Of a stretch of 49,290 bases of DNA, positions 1 to 8,818 are shown piece by piece. Both the position numbers and the translations under genes were made by a program. The notes under the pieces are model-generated. The model searched no databases and had not been told where the DNA came from. It saw nothing but the letters and a program-made list of their open reading frames with translations. Position 1 is the stretch's first letter. Every line of letters starts with the position of its first letter. Source of the DNA: Stephanodiscus triporus (lineage: Eukaryota; Bacillariophyta; Thalassiosirophyceae; Thalassiosirales; Thalassiosiraceae). The stretch is taken from the NCBI GenBank assembly GCA_036939755.1, contig JALLAZ010000172.1, positions 1 to 49,290 of the forward strand, in the 5' to 3' direction.

Positions 1-164
1 TGTGTATGTATGTAGGTAATACTAAATGTGAGCTGACCCCCTAACCGGAAAGTACTAGAGGGTGAAAGAGGGAGGCTGTCCCCCAATGCCTTTGCCCAGA
101 GTTGGAGGGCTGTCACTCCACTCAACCCCAAATAACAAGGTACACAGCCACCAAGAAGAAGACA

Positions 165-1409
165 ATGGACCTTCGTCGTCTTTTTCGTCGTCGTTTTTGC
201 CGTCGTCCAGTAGGAGGAGAGGCAAGCAGCGAGGGGGGGAGTCGTCGTCGCCACAACTCTCGTCGGGACGCCCTCCTCCCCCGGCAACCCCCCCCCCCCG
301 CGCAGTGCGGGGAGGAGGGCCACACGCCGCCACCACCTCGATCCCAATCGTTGTTCAGACCGGCGATATACGAGATCCTCAGGGCGCTGGACTGCACCAA
401 CTCGTACGCGCATCATCATCATCGCGAGGAGGATGGTCGTCGGGCGGAGGACGACGCGGCGCGCGGCGCAGACGACAACGGAGGCAGAGGAGGTGGAGGG
501 GATAACGCATCCTCTGCGGAGGGATGGTGCGATGCCGTTGTGCACTTTGATGGAGGTGACGCAGTCCTGCACCCCTCCGCCTGGGAGGACAACCACGACG
601 AGGACGACGTCGAAAACGCGGGGGGCGACGATCATTATTTCGATGGGGGCAGGAAGAGCAACGGGCGTGGTGGGGGCGATGCCGGGACAAAGTTGGACCT
701 GATGGGAGTCAAGGACGCCAAATGCCTCACTGCAATGAGGCATTCGGCGAGGGAGGAAGAGGAGGTGGACGAGGAGGAGGACAAGGAGGGGGGGGGGATC
801 TCGCCAACAACTACCCGTGACGGGGACACAAGACAAGGATTGCCCCCGCCAACCCATTTCCCAAGCCGCGTATGCTTGGCGCAATGGATTGGTTGATCAA
901 GAGGTGGGTATGCCTCGAGTGCGTTCCCGGGAGGTGTCTGCCGTCGTCGTCGTCGTCGTCATCATCATCATCGTTATCTTCTCCTTCCGATGAGGGTCTG
1001 ATCCACCATCTCATGCTACGTCATCTCTCGCACGGAAGCAGAGGAAAGATGACCCCGCGTGGTGTTGGCAGGAGGAGGGATCGGGCGATGGCGGCATGGC
1101 TTGCCAGCATGATGTACTATCAGCATCCGGCGGTCCGGCGGTCCATCCCCTCCCTCCCTCACTGCTGTCGTCATCGTCATCTTCGTCATCGTCGTCATCG
1201 TCGGTGGCGGCGACGTCGGAGGGGGGGAGGAAGAGGCAGCGGCCAGGGAAGAAGAGCATCAAGGTTGTACGAGGCCTATTGTTGTATGTTCTTGGTGAAG
1301 GAGGACAGAATTTGATCGGCTAGGATGACACATTGAGTGCCCCGTCGTACATCCTGGGCAAAGGGAACGACATATGGATCGACATACACCCCGGGGGGGG
1401 AGATATGAA
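165..1409 (+). CDS. Hypothetical GC-rich low-complexity protein, exon structure unresolved
   Basis: I do not recognise this gene. An open frame runs from an ATG at 165 to 896. It starts Arg-rich (MDLRRLFRRRF), then becomes Asp/Glu/Gly-rich with a His tetrad and a long acidic stretch. Coding character then seems to move to another frame near 1096-1263, with a Ser run followed by the basic stretch GGRKRQRPGKKSIK. A plausible 60-nt intron (1264-1323, GTTGTA..GCTAG) leads to a short exon at 1324 reading DDTLSAPSYILGKGNDIW, which ends at a GTGAGC donor near 1409. No domain is evident. The TCG-repeat composition matches other host genes here. The joins between pieces and the downstream exons are guesses. 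The frame changes could also reflect repeat-associated indels. Confidence 0.25.
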
Positions 1410-1438
1410 GTGAGCTTTTGTTTTTTATTGATCTTATG

Positions 1439-2286
1439 TTATGAAACAGCATCTAACTTTCTCTTTCGTGGTGATGCACCCATTGATAATTTGGCATGTT
1501 TCTTTGGAGGATCCAACTTGAATATATTGGACTGTTTCTCTGGTTTTGATGTGGTTTCAGGAGGGCTGATGATCAAAATGTCCGGCATCGAAGTCACTGT
1601 CATGGCCCTCAATGAGACGGACCGGAGGCACAATGTCTGCCCCTTCTTGGTCTGTGACTGAAGCAGAAGTTGATGTGCATGCTCCCTCATGAGTCGCTCT
1701 TTCACTTCCGGGTGGGTTTTCTGGTAGCATTGTGCATGTTTCGCAACTTGAATTCTATCCCTGGTAGGTATCACCACTTGAATGTTTTCCAGTTGCCCCA
1801 ACCATGCAAGACACAGCCATCTTCAAAGAGTTGATGCTCCTCTTTCATCCAGCTACCACTAATCTGTGCCTTGCTCTTGGCTGCTGCCAATTCCTTGCGC
1901 TCCTGCTAGCGTTTGTCGTAGGCCGCCACAAGCTCCTTGGGACGTTTGTCCTTGGTTGATGCCTTGGCCTTCACCTGCAGGCGGCATTTTTCCTCAGCTG
2001 CGGCTTTGACCTCCTGCTCCTGGCAGTGTTTTTCCTTCTGCTCCTGGCGGCATTTTTCCTCGGCTGAAGCTTTGGCCTCCTGCTCCTGGCAGCATTTTTC
2101 CTTCTGCTCCTGGAGGCGTTTTGGTCCTACATCATCATTTTCAGATTCAATCATCTTGATCTCATCCTTTACTTTCTCCAAAGCAGCTTCATCACATGCA
2201 GCGGTGAGCTTTAACAACTTATTATTCAACCATTTCAGTTGCTTTGCTTTTTGTAAAAGGTTGCTTTTGGCAGCCATTGCAACCAC
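1439..2286 (-). pseudogene. Broken MYB (SHAQKYF-class) transcription factor gene
   Basis: On the minus strand a coiled-coil-like region (residues 1-126, rich in QEQKEK and AEEKCR) runs to an in-frame TAG at 1906-1908. The same frame then reads a clear single-repeat MYB/SANT start: SGSWMKEEHQLFEDG, then HGWGNWK. At the AAAA run (1785-1788 on the plus strand) the match moves to another frame and continues as VIPTRDRIQVAKHAQCYQK. In the family this is the third MYB helix with the SHAQKYF-type motif. One missing A explains the shift. With both a stop and a frameshift, this is most likely a pseudogene, although each lesion alone could be a sequencing error. The family binds DNA in the nucleus. The 5' end abuts the tandem array that begins near 2274. 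The frame after the MYB motif (to 1439) is open but not recognisable. Confidence 0.6.
1984..2115 (-). repeat. Two-copy 66-bp tandem repeat inside the MYB-like coiled coil
   Basis: The block beginning GCATTTTTCCTC at 1984 recurs at 2050, a 66-base period, with few differences. Translated on the minus strand it gives two copies of a 22-residue unit of the form QEQKEKxCQEQExKAxAEEKCR. The period is a multiple of three, so the repeat expands a coiled-coil segment without breaking the frame. Confidence 0.75.
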
Positions 2287-3500
2287 ACATGTGAGCCCAG
2301 ATTTGGGGAATCGGCCAAAATTGCAATAGATGGGGATATGGATCCATCATCATGATATTGCAACCACACATGTAAGACAGATTTGGGAAATCGGCCAAAA
2401 TCCTGCTGGGTTACTGCTGGGCACTGAATGAAGCCCTTGTGCATTGGTTGAGGCTCCAAACCCACATGGAATGGTTTCCACATCCACTCCACACATGTCC
2501 AAGGTGTATGACAACCTTCACATGCAATGGTGCAATGGATGGGGATATGGATCCATCATCATTCCGAGCCCAGATTTGTGGAATCGGCCAAAATCTTGGG
2601 TCACTGCTGGGCACTGAATGAAGCTCTTGTGCATTGGTTGGGGCTCCAAACCCTCATGGAATGGTTTCCACATCCGCTCCACACATGTGCAAGGTGTGTG
2701 ACAACCTTCACATGCAATGGATGGGGGTATGGATCCATCATCATGACATTGCAACCACACATGTAAGCACAGATTTGTGGAATCGGCCAAAATCCTGGGT
2801 CACTGCTGAGCACTGAATGAAGCCGTTACGCATTGGTTGAGGCTCCAAACCCTCAAGTGTAATGGTTTCCACATCCACTCCACACACATGCAAGGTGTAT
2901 GACAATCTTCACATGCAATGGATTGGGAGATGAATGTTACCACCACCACACACACGAGCCAAGATTTGGAAACTATCCAAAATCCTGGCTCACTGCTGAG
3001 CACTGAATGAAGCTCTTGTGAATTGGTTGGGGGTCCAAACCCTCATGTGGAATGGTTCCCACATCCACTCCACACATATGCAAGGTGTATGACAACCTTC
3101 ACATGCAATAAATGGGGAGATGAATGTTATCATCTCAACACACGCAAGCCAAGATTTGGGAACTGTCCAAAATCCTGGGTCACTGCTGGGCACTGAATGA
3201 AGCTCTTGTGCATTGGTTGGGGCTCAAAACACATTGAATGGCTCCCACATCCACTCCACACATATGCAAGGTGTATGAAAACCTTCATCTGCAATGAATG
3301 GGGATATGAAACCATCATCATGCCATTGCAACCACACATGTAAGCTCAGATTTGTGGAATCAGCCAAAATCCTGGGTCAGTGCTAAGCACTGAATGAAGC
3401 TCTTGTGCATTGTTTGAGGCTCCAAACCTACATGGAATGGTTTCCAAATCCACCCCGCACATATGCAGACACATGTAAGACCAGATTTGGAAAATTTGCT
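2274..3500. repeat. Tandem array, six units with a period of 190-199 bp
   Basis: The marker GCACTGAATG occurs at 2421, 2611, 2810, 3000, 3190 and 3387, giving spacings of 190, 199, 190, 190 and 197. Each unit also carries GCATTGGTTG..GGCTCCAAA, CCACATCCACTCCACACAT, GCAAGGTGTATGACAA and a TTTG(T/G)GGAATCGGCCAAAATC block. Units differ by scattered substitutions and by 7-9 base indels. The last unit decays after about 3480. The small ORFs in this stretch share the same repetitive peptide and change frame between units, so they are not genes. This is a minisatellite-type array, and I see no transposon ends. Confidence 0.85.
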
Positions 3501-4310
3501 GTGTTTTTATTGATGCTCCAATCCCTTTAGCAATATTTTCTCAATTTTTAATAGTTCTTTTGTTTCTCATGGCAAAGAGGGAGAGAAAGTGATGGTATTC
3601 CCATACATGGCCACCGTCCGTAGAAGATAAGAATATGCATGCATGTGATGAGATGATTCATATCCCCTTCTTGCCCAAATGTTATAAGCCCCAGTTGTAG
3701 CGTAGTGATAATCTAACCTAATCTTATCTAATCCATAATAAAATCTTTTTGTCAAACATAGTCAACAAAAACGTCTATTATTATTATGCATATTTTTCTG
3801 TCTACTTTATCCTTTAAGAAGATCAAAAAGTAGGATGGGAGTCTATATTTGGTCAATCCTAATACTAGCATGATCACAACAGGGGTCAGTCTCATGAGAG
3901 TTGATCTCATGGCCGTCTCACAAGAATGCTTGAGCATTTCTCTCTCTCAAGACCCATCTTTTTATTATTTTTGCCCCAACCCTAACCCCAACCTTATCAG
4001 CCAATCACTGTCCAAACATTTTGCTTGCATCCTTGCAGTATAACAGAAGTAAATTCCTGGGTTTTGGTAAAGTTTATATATATCACATGTAGTTGAATCA
4101 TCTAGCAAATTCTTGTTGTTGTCTTTTTTAGACTTGTTACTTGTTGTTTCACCTTGTTCTTGTATTTTGTCATGTCAATTGTATGTGTAGGCATACCTGC
4201 TTGCAAAATGAGTAATTATGATGAAGGTTCTCGGTGCCGGTCTTCTATCTAATAATTACGCGGTTTCTAAACGAGAACTAAAATTCAATTCTCCACAGAG
4301 ATCTCACGAG

Positions 4311-4311
<1 letters not shown>
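3501..4311. other. AT-rich gene-free stretch
   Basis: No supported gene. The only ORFs are shorter than 65 codons and lack coding character or recognisable motifs. There are short AT-rich tracts, including a TATATATATC near 4076, and one CCCCAACCCTAACCCCAACC stretch at about 3973-3992 that resembles an interstitial telomere-like repeat but is too short to call. The composition contrasts sharply with the GC-rich gene that follows. Confidence 0.5.

Positions 4312-4349
<38 letters not shown>
4312..4349. repeat. 38-base poly-C tract
   Basis: An uninterrupted run of 38 C on the plus strand lies 34 bases beyond the stop codon of the minus-strand aminopropyltransferase gene. On that gene's transcript the tract would be 38 consecutive G in the 3' UTR or just past it, which could form G-quadruplexes. 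The exact length is doubtful because homopolymers of this size are hard to sequence. Confidence 0.9.
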
Positions 4350-4383
4350 TTGCATCCCCACATCGGGCGGAAGGGGAAATTGC

Positions 4384-5802
4384 TCAGTACATGAATATCG
4401 GATTCGCCTCCGTCATCACGCGCTCGTCTTCCTCCATCGCCTGCCTCAGCGGCTTGCTCAGCGCGAACAGCCTTCCGTGCGCGATGCCGTCGTAATGCCT
4501 CAGGACGTCGCCCCCCCGCAACGTTGTCGTCGTCGTCGCCGTCCTCCTACTTCCCCTCGCGGACGCGTGGTCCGGCACCCCCGACACCGGCACTATCCTC
4601 CCCTCGATCATGCCGTCGATCGCGTCCCGTCCCACGTCCGCCGGGTGTCCCACCCGCAACGGCGACGACGACGACGACGGCCCGTCATCGTCATTGTTGT
4701 CGTCGTCGTCGCCGCGACATTCGTCGTACGCGAGGACGAATCCCCAGTCCTCGCCGAAGCTCGGGATCGGCGCCGTGTACGGCACCGCCACGTCGAATAC
4801 CCTCGCCAGCGTGTTCCTTATCGGCGCGAAGCACGATCCCTCGCCTCCTTCCCCCCCCTCCGCCCCACCACCGCCGCCGCCGCCGCCCGACGACGACGAC
4901 GACGACGACGACGGCACGAGGCCCGCGCTCCCCGCCTGCGTCACGAACACCCCCCCGGGCGCGAGCCTCTCGCGGACCATTTCGTAGAACTCGACGTTGT
5001 AAAGCGATTCCGCCGGGCCGTACTCGATGGGGTCGGTCACGTCCATGACGATCACGTCGAACCTCTCCGTCGTCGCGCCGCCGTCGCGTAGGTACGCGAG
5101 CGCGTCCCCGACGACGTACTCCAATCTCGGATCGTTCAGGACGGCGTCCCCCCCCCACTCCGGCAGGTGCACGCGACACACCTCGACGACGGACGGGTCG
5201 ATGTCGACCATGACGACGCGCGTCACGTCGGCGTGACGCAGGACCTCGCGCGCCGTGGCGAGCTCCCCTCCCCCGCCGACGAACACGGACCTCGGGGAAG
5301 TCGTCGTCGTCGTCGACGTCGATGTCGTCGATGTCGATGTCGCCCCTCCCCCGCCGCCGCCCCCCCCCTTCCCCGAGCGGAGGGCGCGCCAGAACATGGC
5401 GGGATGGACGAGGCTCTCGTGGTACACGCACTCGTCGTGCGCGCTGCTCTGGGTCTTGCCGTCGGTGACGAGCGTCTTGCCGAAGCACGTCTCCACGACC
5501 TGCACCGACTGGACGTCGCTCACCGACGAGTGCAGGACCGCGCGAAGCTCCATGTCGAGGCGGAGGCCGGGGGATATGTCCTCGACGTATCGGAGGGACG
5601 ACTTGGATCGCTGCGACTCGATCGTAGTCGTAGTCGTCCTCGTCGTCGTCGTCGTCGTCGTCGAGCAGTCGTTGTTGTTGTTGGCGGACCCATCCTTCTT
5701 CTCCTTCGTCCTCCCCGGGGGGGCGGCGGCGGCGGCGACGACCTTCGCGGTTTCCATCTCCGGATGATCCTGCGTGGCGCGGGTCGTGATGATCGGGGCC
5801 AT
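4384..5802 (-). CDS. Polyamine aminopropyltransferase, thermospermine/spermidine synthase-like
   Basis: Single-exon, 472-residue protein. Enzymes of this family move an aminopropyl group from decarboxylated S-adenosylmethionine to putrescine or spermidine. The N-terminal ~60 residues are low-complexity (Ala, Asn, Thr). The catalytic domain follows: GKTLVTDGKTQSSAHDE with the YHESLVHPAM block, the nucleotide-binding loop SVFVGGGGELATAREVLRH at about residue 170, the acidic VVMVDIDPSVVEVC strand, and the aminopropyltransferase signature MDVTDPIEYGPAESLYNVEF near 250. The C-terminus, LSKPLRQAM..NPIFMY, resembles the ACL5 (thermospermine synthase) branch more than classic spermidine synthases, but this assignment is from memory of the family. 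Poly-Gly, poly-Ser and poly-Asp inserts lie in loops and come from (GAC/GTC)n runs. The ATG at 5802 is the first in frame. Confidence 0.85.
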   Translation of the reverse strand: MAPIITTRATQDHPEMETAKVVAAAAAPPGRTKEKKDGSANNNNDCSTTTTTTTRTTTTTIESQRSKSSLRYVEDISPGLRLDMELRAVLHSSVSDVQSVQVVETCFGKTLVTDGKTQSSAHDECVYHESLVHPAMFWRALRSGKGGGGGGGGATSTSTTSTSTTTTTSPRSVFVGGGGELATAREVLRHADVTRVVMVDIDPSVVEVCRVHLPEWGGDAVLNDPRLEYVVGDALAYLRDGGATTERFDVIVMDVTDPIEYGPAESLYNVEFYEMVRERLAPGGVFVTQAGSAGLVPSSSSSSSSGGGGGGGGAEGGEGGEGSCFAPIRNTLARVFDVAVPYTAPIPSFGEDWGFVLAYDECRGDDDDNNDDDGPSSSSSPLRVGHPADVGRDAIDGMIEGRIVPVSGVPDHASARGSRRTATTTTTLRGGDVLRHYDGIAHGRLFALSKPLRQAMEEDERVMTEANPIFMY

Positions 5803-6040
5803 GATGTTTATGAGAATATTAAAAAATTTAGAATCGTAGGATGTTGGGATGTCGAAGGAAAATAAAATGAGTGATCATAGTCATTTTGCCGTCTCCGAAG
5901 CATTCTCCCGCCAGTGGCCACCTCGGTCTGGCCCTCACCACCAAAGTTTCATGGACACCACACACATATGTACGTAGAGAGTGTAGTATCGTAGTGTATG
6001 TATCGTACGATAGTGCAGAGAAAAAAAAAATGATAAACAC

Positions 6041-6237
6041 TACTACAGTGCCCAGTACAATTGTCCTGCAGGAAAAATCTCTTTTTTTCCCATAGTATGA
6101 TTCCTTCCCTATACTGTCTACAGAAGCTAGCGGAAAAAATTCTTCCCCATGCTTCTGTAGAGAACCTACAATAGGAATCATAGGATGGGAAAAAAAGAGA
6201 TTTTTCCCACAGGACAATTGTACTGGGCACTGTAGTA
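6041..6237. mobile_element. Fold-back MITE, Tc1/mariner-like ends
   Basis: A 197-bp near-palindrome. The 64-base left arm (6041-6104) pairs with the right arm (6174-6237), with 60 of 64 positions complementary. A second perfect 11-bp stem lies inside (TCTACAGAAGC at 6117-6127 with its complement at 6151-6161), leaving a 23-base loop. The termini are TA-CTACAGTGCCCAGTACAATTG and the mirror image ending in TA, which fits a Tc1/mariner terminal repeat flanked by a TA target duplication. There is no transposase inside. It lies in the divergent intergenic region between the aminopropyltransferase and FG-GAP genes. Any transcript across it would fold into a long hairpin. Confidence 0.75.
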
Positions 6238-6546
6238 ATCCTCTCACCTTGATATCGATTTTTCGGATGATTGTTGGTATGGAAAATCCCCTCCTTTCCG
6301 CAATAAAATTCTCTCGAAGAGAAAGACGAAATCTTGATGTGTAGATTTATATGTACCTTTGTAACGATTCCCACATGAGCATATTTCGCAAGACTGGGCG
6401 GGGGGTACTAGTAAAATGTTTTTCGTTTTTTTGTTCTTGGGGGGATGATCGCGCGCCACAAGATAAAAAATAAAATTCTCTGACGACCACGACCACCCAC
6501 CGCCATAGAGCAGCGCGGGGGAACGGGGAGGGCCGATAAATAAATA
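6238..6546. other. Intergenic stretch upstream of the FG-GAP gene
   Basis: Gene-free, moderately AT-rich. It holds the likely promoter of the gene starting at 6547. An AT-rich GATAAAAAATAAAATTC box lies at about 6461-6477 and GATAAATAAATAATG directly precedes the start codon. I see no other structure. Confidence 0.35.
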
Positions 6547-8540
6547 ATGACGAGACGACCGGAACGATGCTACTCCCAAACGAACGGCGAATCGTCGACC
6601 TTCGCCGGAAATGACGACTACGACGACGACGACTTCCTGAGGATATCTGCCCACGAGGACGACGTCGAGGTATCCCCCGTGGAGCGCGACGACGACGATC
6701 ACGACGACGCCGGGGCGGCGGCGGCGGGGGTGACGACGTCCTCCCCCCCCCCTCCTCCCGTCGTCGTCCCCCCCGCCGCGTCGTCGTGGCGCCGCAGGAA
6801 GGACGTGCGCGTCCTCCTGTTCTCGGACTCGTCGCGTCGTCGTCGTCGTCGTCCTCGAAGGGCGACGGCGGCGCGACTTCCTCCATCTCGTCCGAGGAGA
6901 ATTCCGCAACGACGACGACGACGCCGCCGAGGCAGCCGCACGACGGCGGATATCTGTCCAACGACGTCACGGCCACGCCGACGACGACGGACGTCCCCAC
7001 CCCGCCGCCGCCACCCTCCTCGGCCTCCCCCTCGAGGTCGTCGTCGTCGCCGCCGACGTCGTCGTCATCATCATCGTCATCGTCGTCGGATTGGTGGTGG
7101 TCGTCGTCGTCGCGTCCGAGCGTTTCGTGGGGGAACATGAGGGAGGACGACGGGTTGTGTTCCGACGATGCCTTCCTCGACAGGCCCGTGTCGTCGTCGA
7201 CGTCGACGTCGTTGTCGTGCTCGTACTCGCCGCGGGACGTCGTGACGTTGTCGTCGTCCGTCTCCCAATTAGAGAATAAGCTATCGGGGGGAACGAGCTC
7301 CCTCGACGACGACCTGGCGGTGTTCGTATCGTACGACGTAGACGGTCGAGCGGGGGGGATATGGATCGCGGAGAGGGGGAAGAACGCGACGGCGGGGCGG
7401 GGGTGGGAGCAGGTCCACGTCGTCGTCGGCGGCGAGGACGAAGACGACGACGGCGACGGCGATCAGCTCGGATGGTCCGTCTCGGCCTCGTCGATCGGTG
7501 GTACGATCGTCGTCGGCGCGCCGGGATACCTGGGCTACGATGTGCCGAACGTACGGGGGGACGGATGGGTGTGGAGGGGAAGGGGACGCGTCATCGTCGC
7601 GTCGAGGAGGGACGGCGGGGACGAGGTTGGCGATAATACTACGACGTGGTGGGACGACGACGGGACCGCGGCGGCGGTGCTCACGCCTCTCGACGCGAGC
7701 GACGATGCGGGCTTCGGGAATTCCGTCGACGTGTCGCGCGGCGGGTGCGGATGCATCGTCGTCGTCGGATCGTGGCACGACAGGCAAAGTCGCGGGAGCG
7801 TGCACGTGTACGCCAGGGTCGACGGCGACTCCTCGACGTCGTCGTCGTCGTCGTCGTCATGGACGGAGATACAGAAGATCGCGCCGGACGATTCCCGAAC
7901 GTCCCAATCGGAGGGACTGCACGGGAATTACGGGTACACCGTCTCGCTGTCGCGGGACGGATCGTACCTCGCCGTCAAGGCGCCCTACGACTCGTACCTC
8001 GGATCGTACGATTATTTTGATCCGAATCGAGGCGTCACGTACGTGTACCGGCGCGGCACGGACGGCACGTACGGCGATCGACAGAGTCTCTGCACCCCCG
8101 AGATTTCGCAGGTCGATAGTCATCACCGCGACGTAGTTTTCCTCGACGACTTCCTCCTCGTGGGCGCACCGGGCAGGAACGGGGTGTACGTCTTCCGGCG
8201 CGATGACGACACGGGAGGTTACGTCCCGTCGGCGCTCCTCGTGCCCAGCGACGGCGGCGGCGCGGCGAACGACGGGGCGAGCGATTTCGGAATACGTGTC
8301 GACGGCGGCGGCAACGAGGCGATGGTGAGCGACATTGGCGGCGGCAAGTCGTACCTGTTCGCATACGACGACGACGGCGGCGTGTGGAGGGAGAAGGCGA
8401 TATTCGAGATGGGGGGCGAAGGATCGGTGATGTCGTCGTACGGGGATGCCGTGGCGGAACACGTTCCGGAGTCCTTCGCCTCGGACGGGATGGCATACTC
8501 GGGAAACGTCAGCTTTTACGACCTCGTCTGCGAGAAGTGA
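6547..8540 (+). CDS. FG-GAP / integrin-alpha-like beta-propeller protein
   Basis: The frame ending at 8540 encodes at least five propeller-type blades with the recurring pattern GxSVSxSSIGGTIVVGAPGY, FGNSVDVS..IVVVGSWHD, YGYTVSLSRDGSYLAV and FLLVGAPGRNGVYVF, typical of FG-GAP repeats. These usually mediate extracellular or surface binding. No signal peptide is visible in this frame. The first ATG in this frame is only at 7137, but good coding sequence (SSEENSATTTTTPP, GGYLSNDV) precedes it. The ATG at 6547 opens another frame of plausible coding sequence (MTRRPERCYSQTNGE, acidic runs, RRRKDVRVLLFSD) that reaches the (TCG)n tract at 6830-6855. The likeliest model is one gene from 6547 with a 1-2 base indel or unrecognised junction in that tract. 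The N-terminus is therefore uncertain. Confidence 0.65.
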
Positions 8541-8818
8541 TGTTTTCGATTTCGATGAGACATTCTTCGTTATCGCATGTCGCGACAATATCCGCACCGT
8601 TGTCATCACGTTGACAGACGTTCTAACGACATCTTCAGTATTTGTATATATACGACAGAGAATAAACGAGCATTCGTATTTAGCTCATTATTCAAGGTTA
8701 TTGGCAATTCGTAATTTTGTAAACCTTTCGTTTGGTACACTAATATCGCACACTCTAATGCACTCCAAACATGCGAAACTAACTACTCGGCAGGAGCTGG
8801 ATTGATTTTCCTCCTTAA
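8541..8818. other. Convergent intergenic region
   Basis: Separates the 3' ends of the FG-GAP gene and the acyl-CoA synthetase gene. It holds a TATATATA-containing AT-rich patch at about 8645 and an AATAAA-like signal (GAGAATAAACG) near 8660 downstream of the plus-strand gene. No ORF with support. Confidence 0.4.

Noticed and set aside
1374..1661. 95-codon plus-strand ORF overlapping the MYB relic
   Set aside because: The sequence looks weakly coding, but it starts inside a possible exon-intron junction, and I could not join it in frame to the upstream exon.
2439..3339. Six ORFs of 60-90 codons with similar peptides
   Set aside because: They are translations of the 190-199 bp tandem units in different frames on both strands.
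3965..4000. CCCTAACCCC-like stretch as an interstitial telomere repeat
   Set aside because: Fewer than three imperfect units. It could arise by chance and is not next to an end.
4477..5091. Long plus-strand ORFs (204 and 174 codons) antisense to the aminopropyltransferase
   Set aside because: They are Arg- and Pro-rich shadows of (GTC)n-rich coding DNA on the other strand. No motif, and the minus frame has a full enzyme domain.
5828..6374. Minus-strand ORFs of 139 and 141 codons across the MITE
   Set aside because: They translate the hairpin arms, giving the same peptide pieces twice, and have no coding character.
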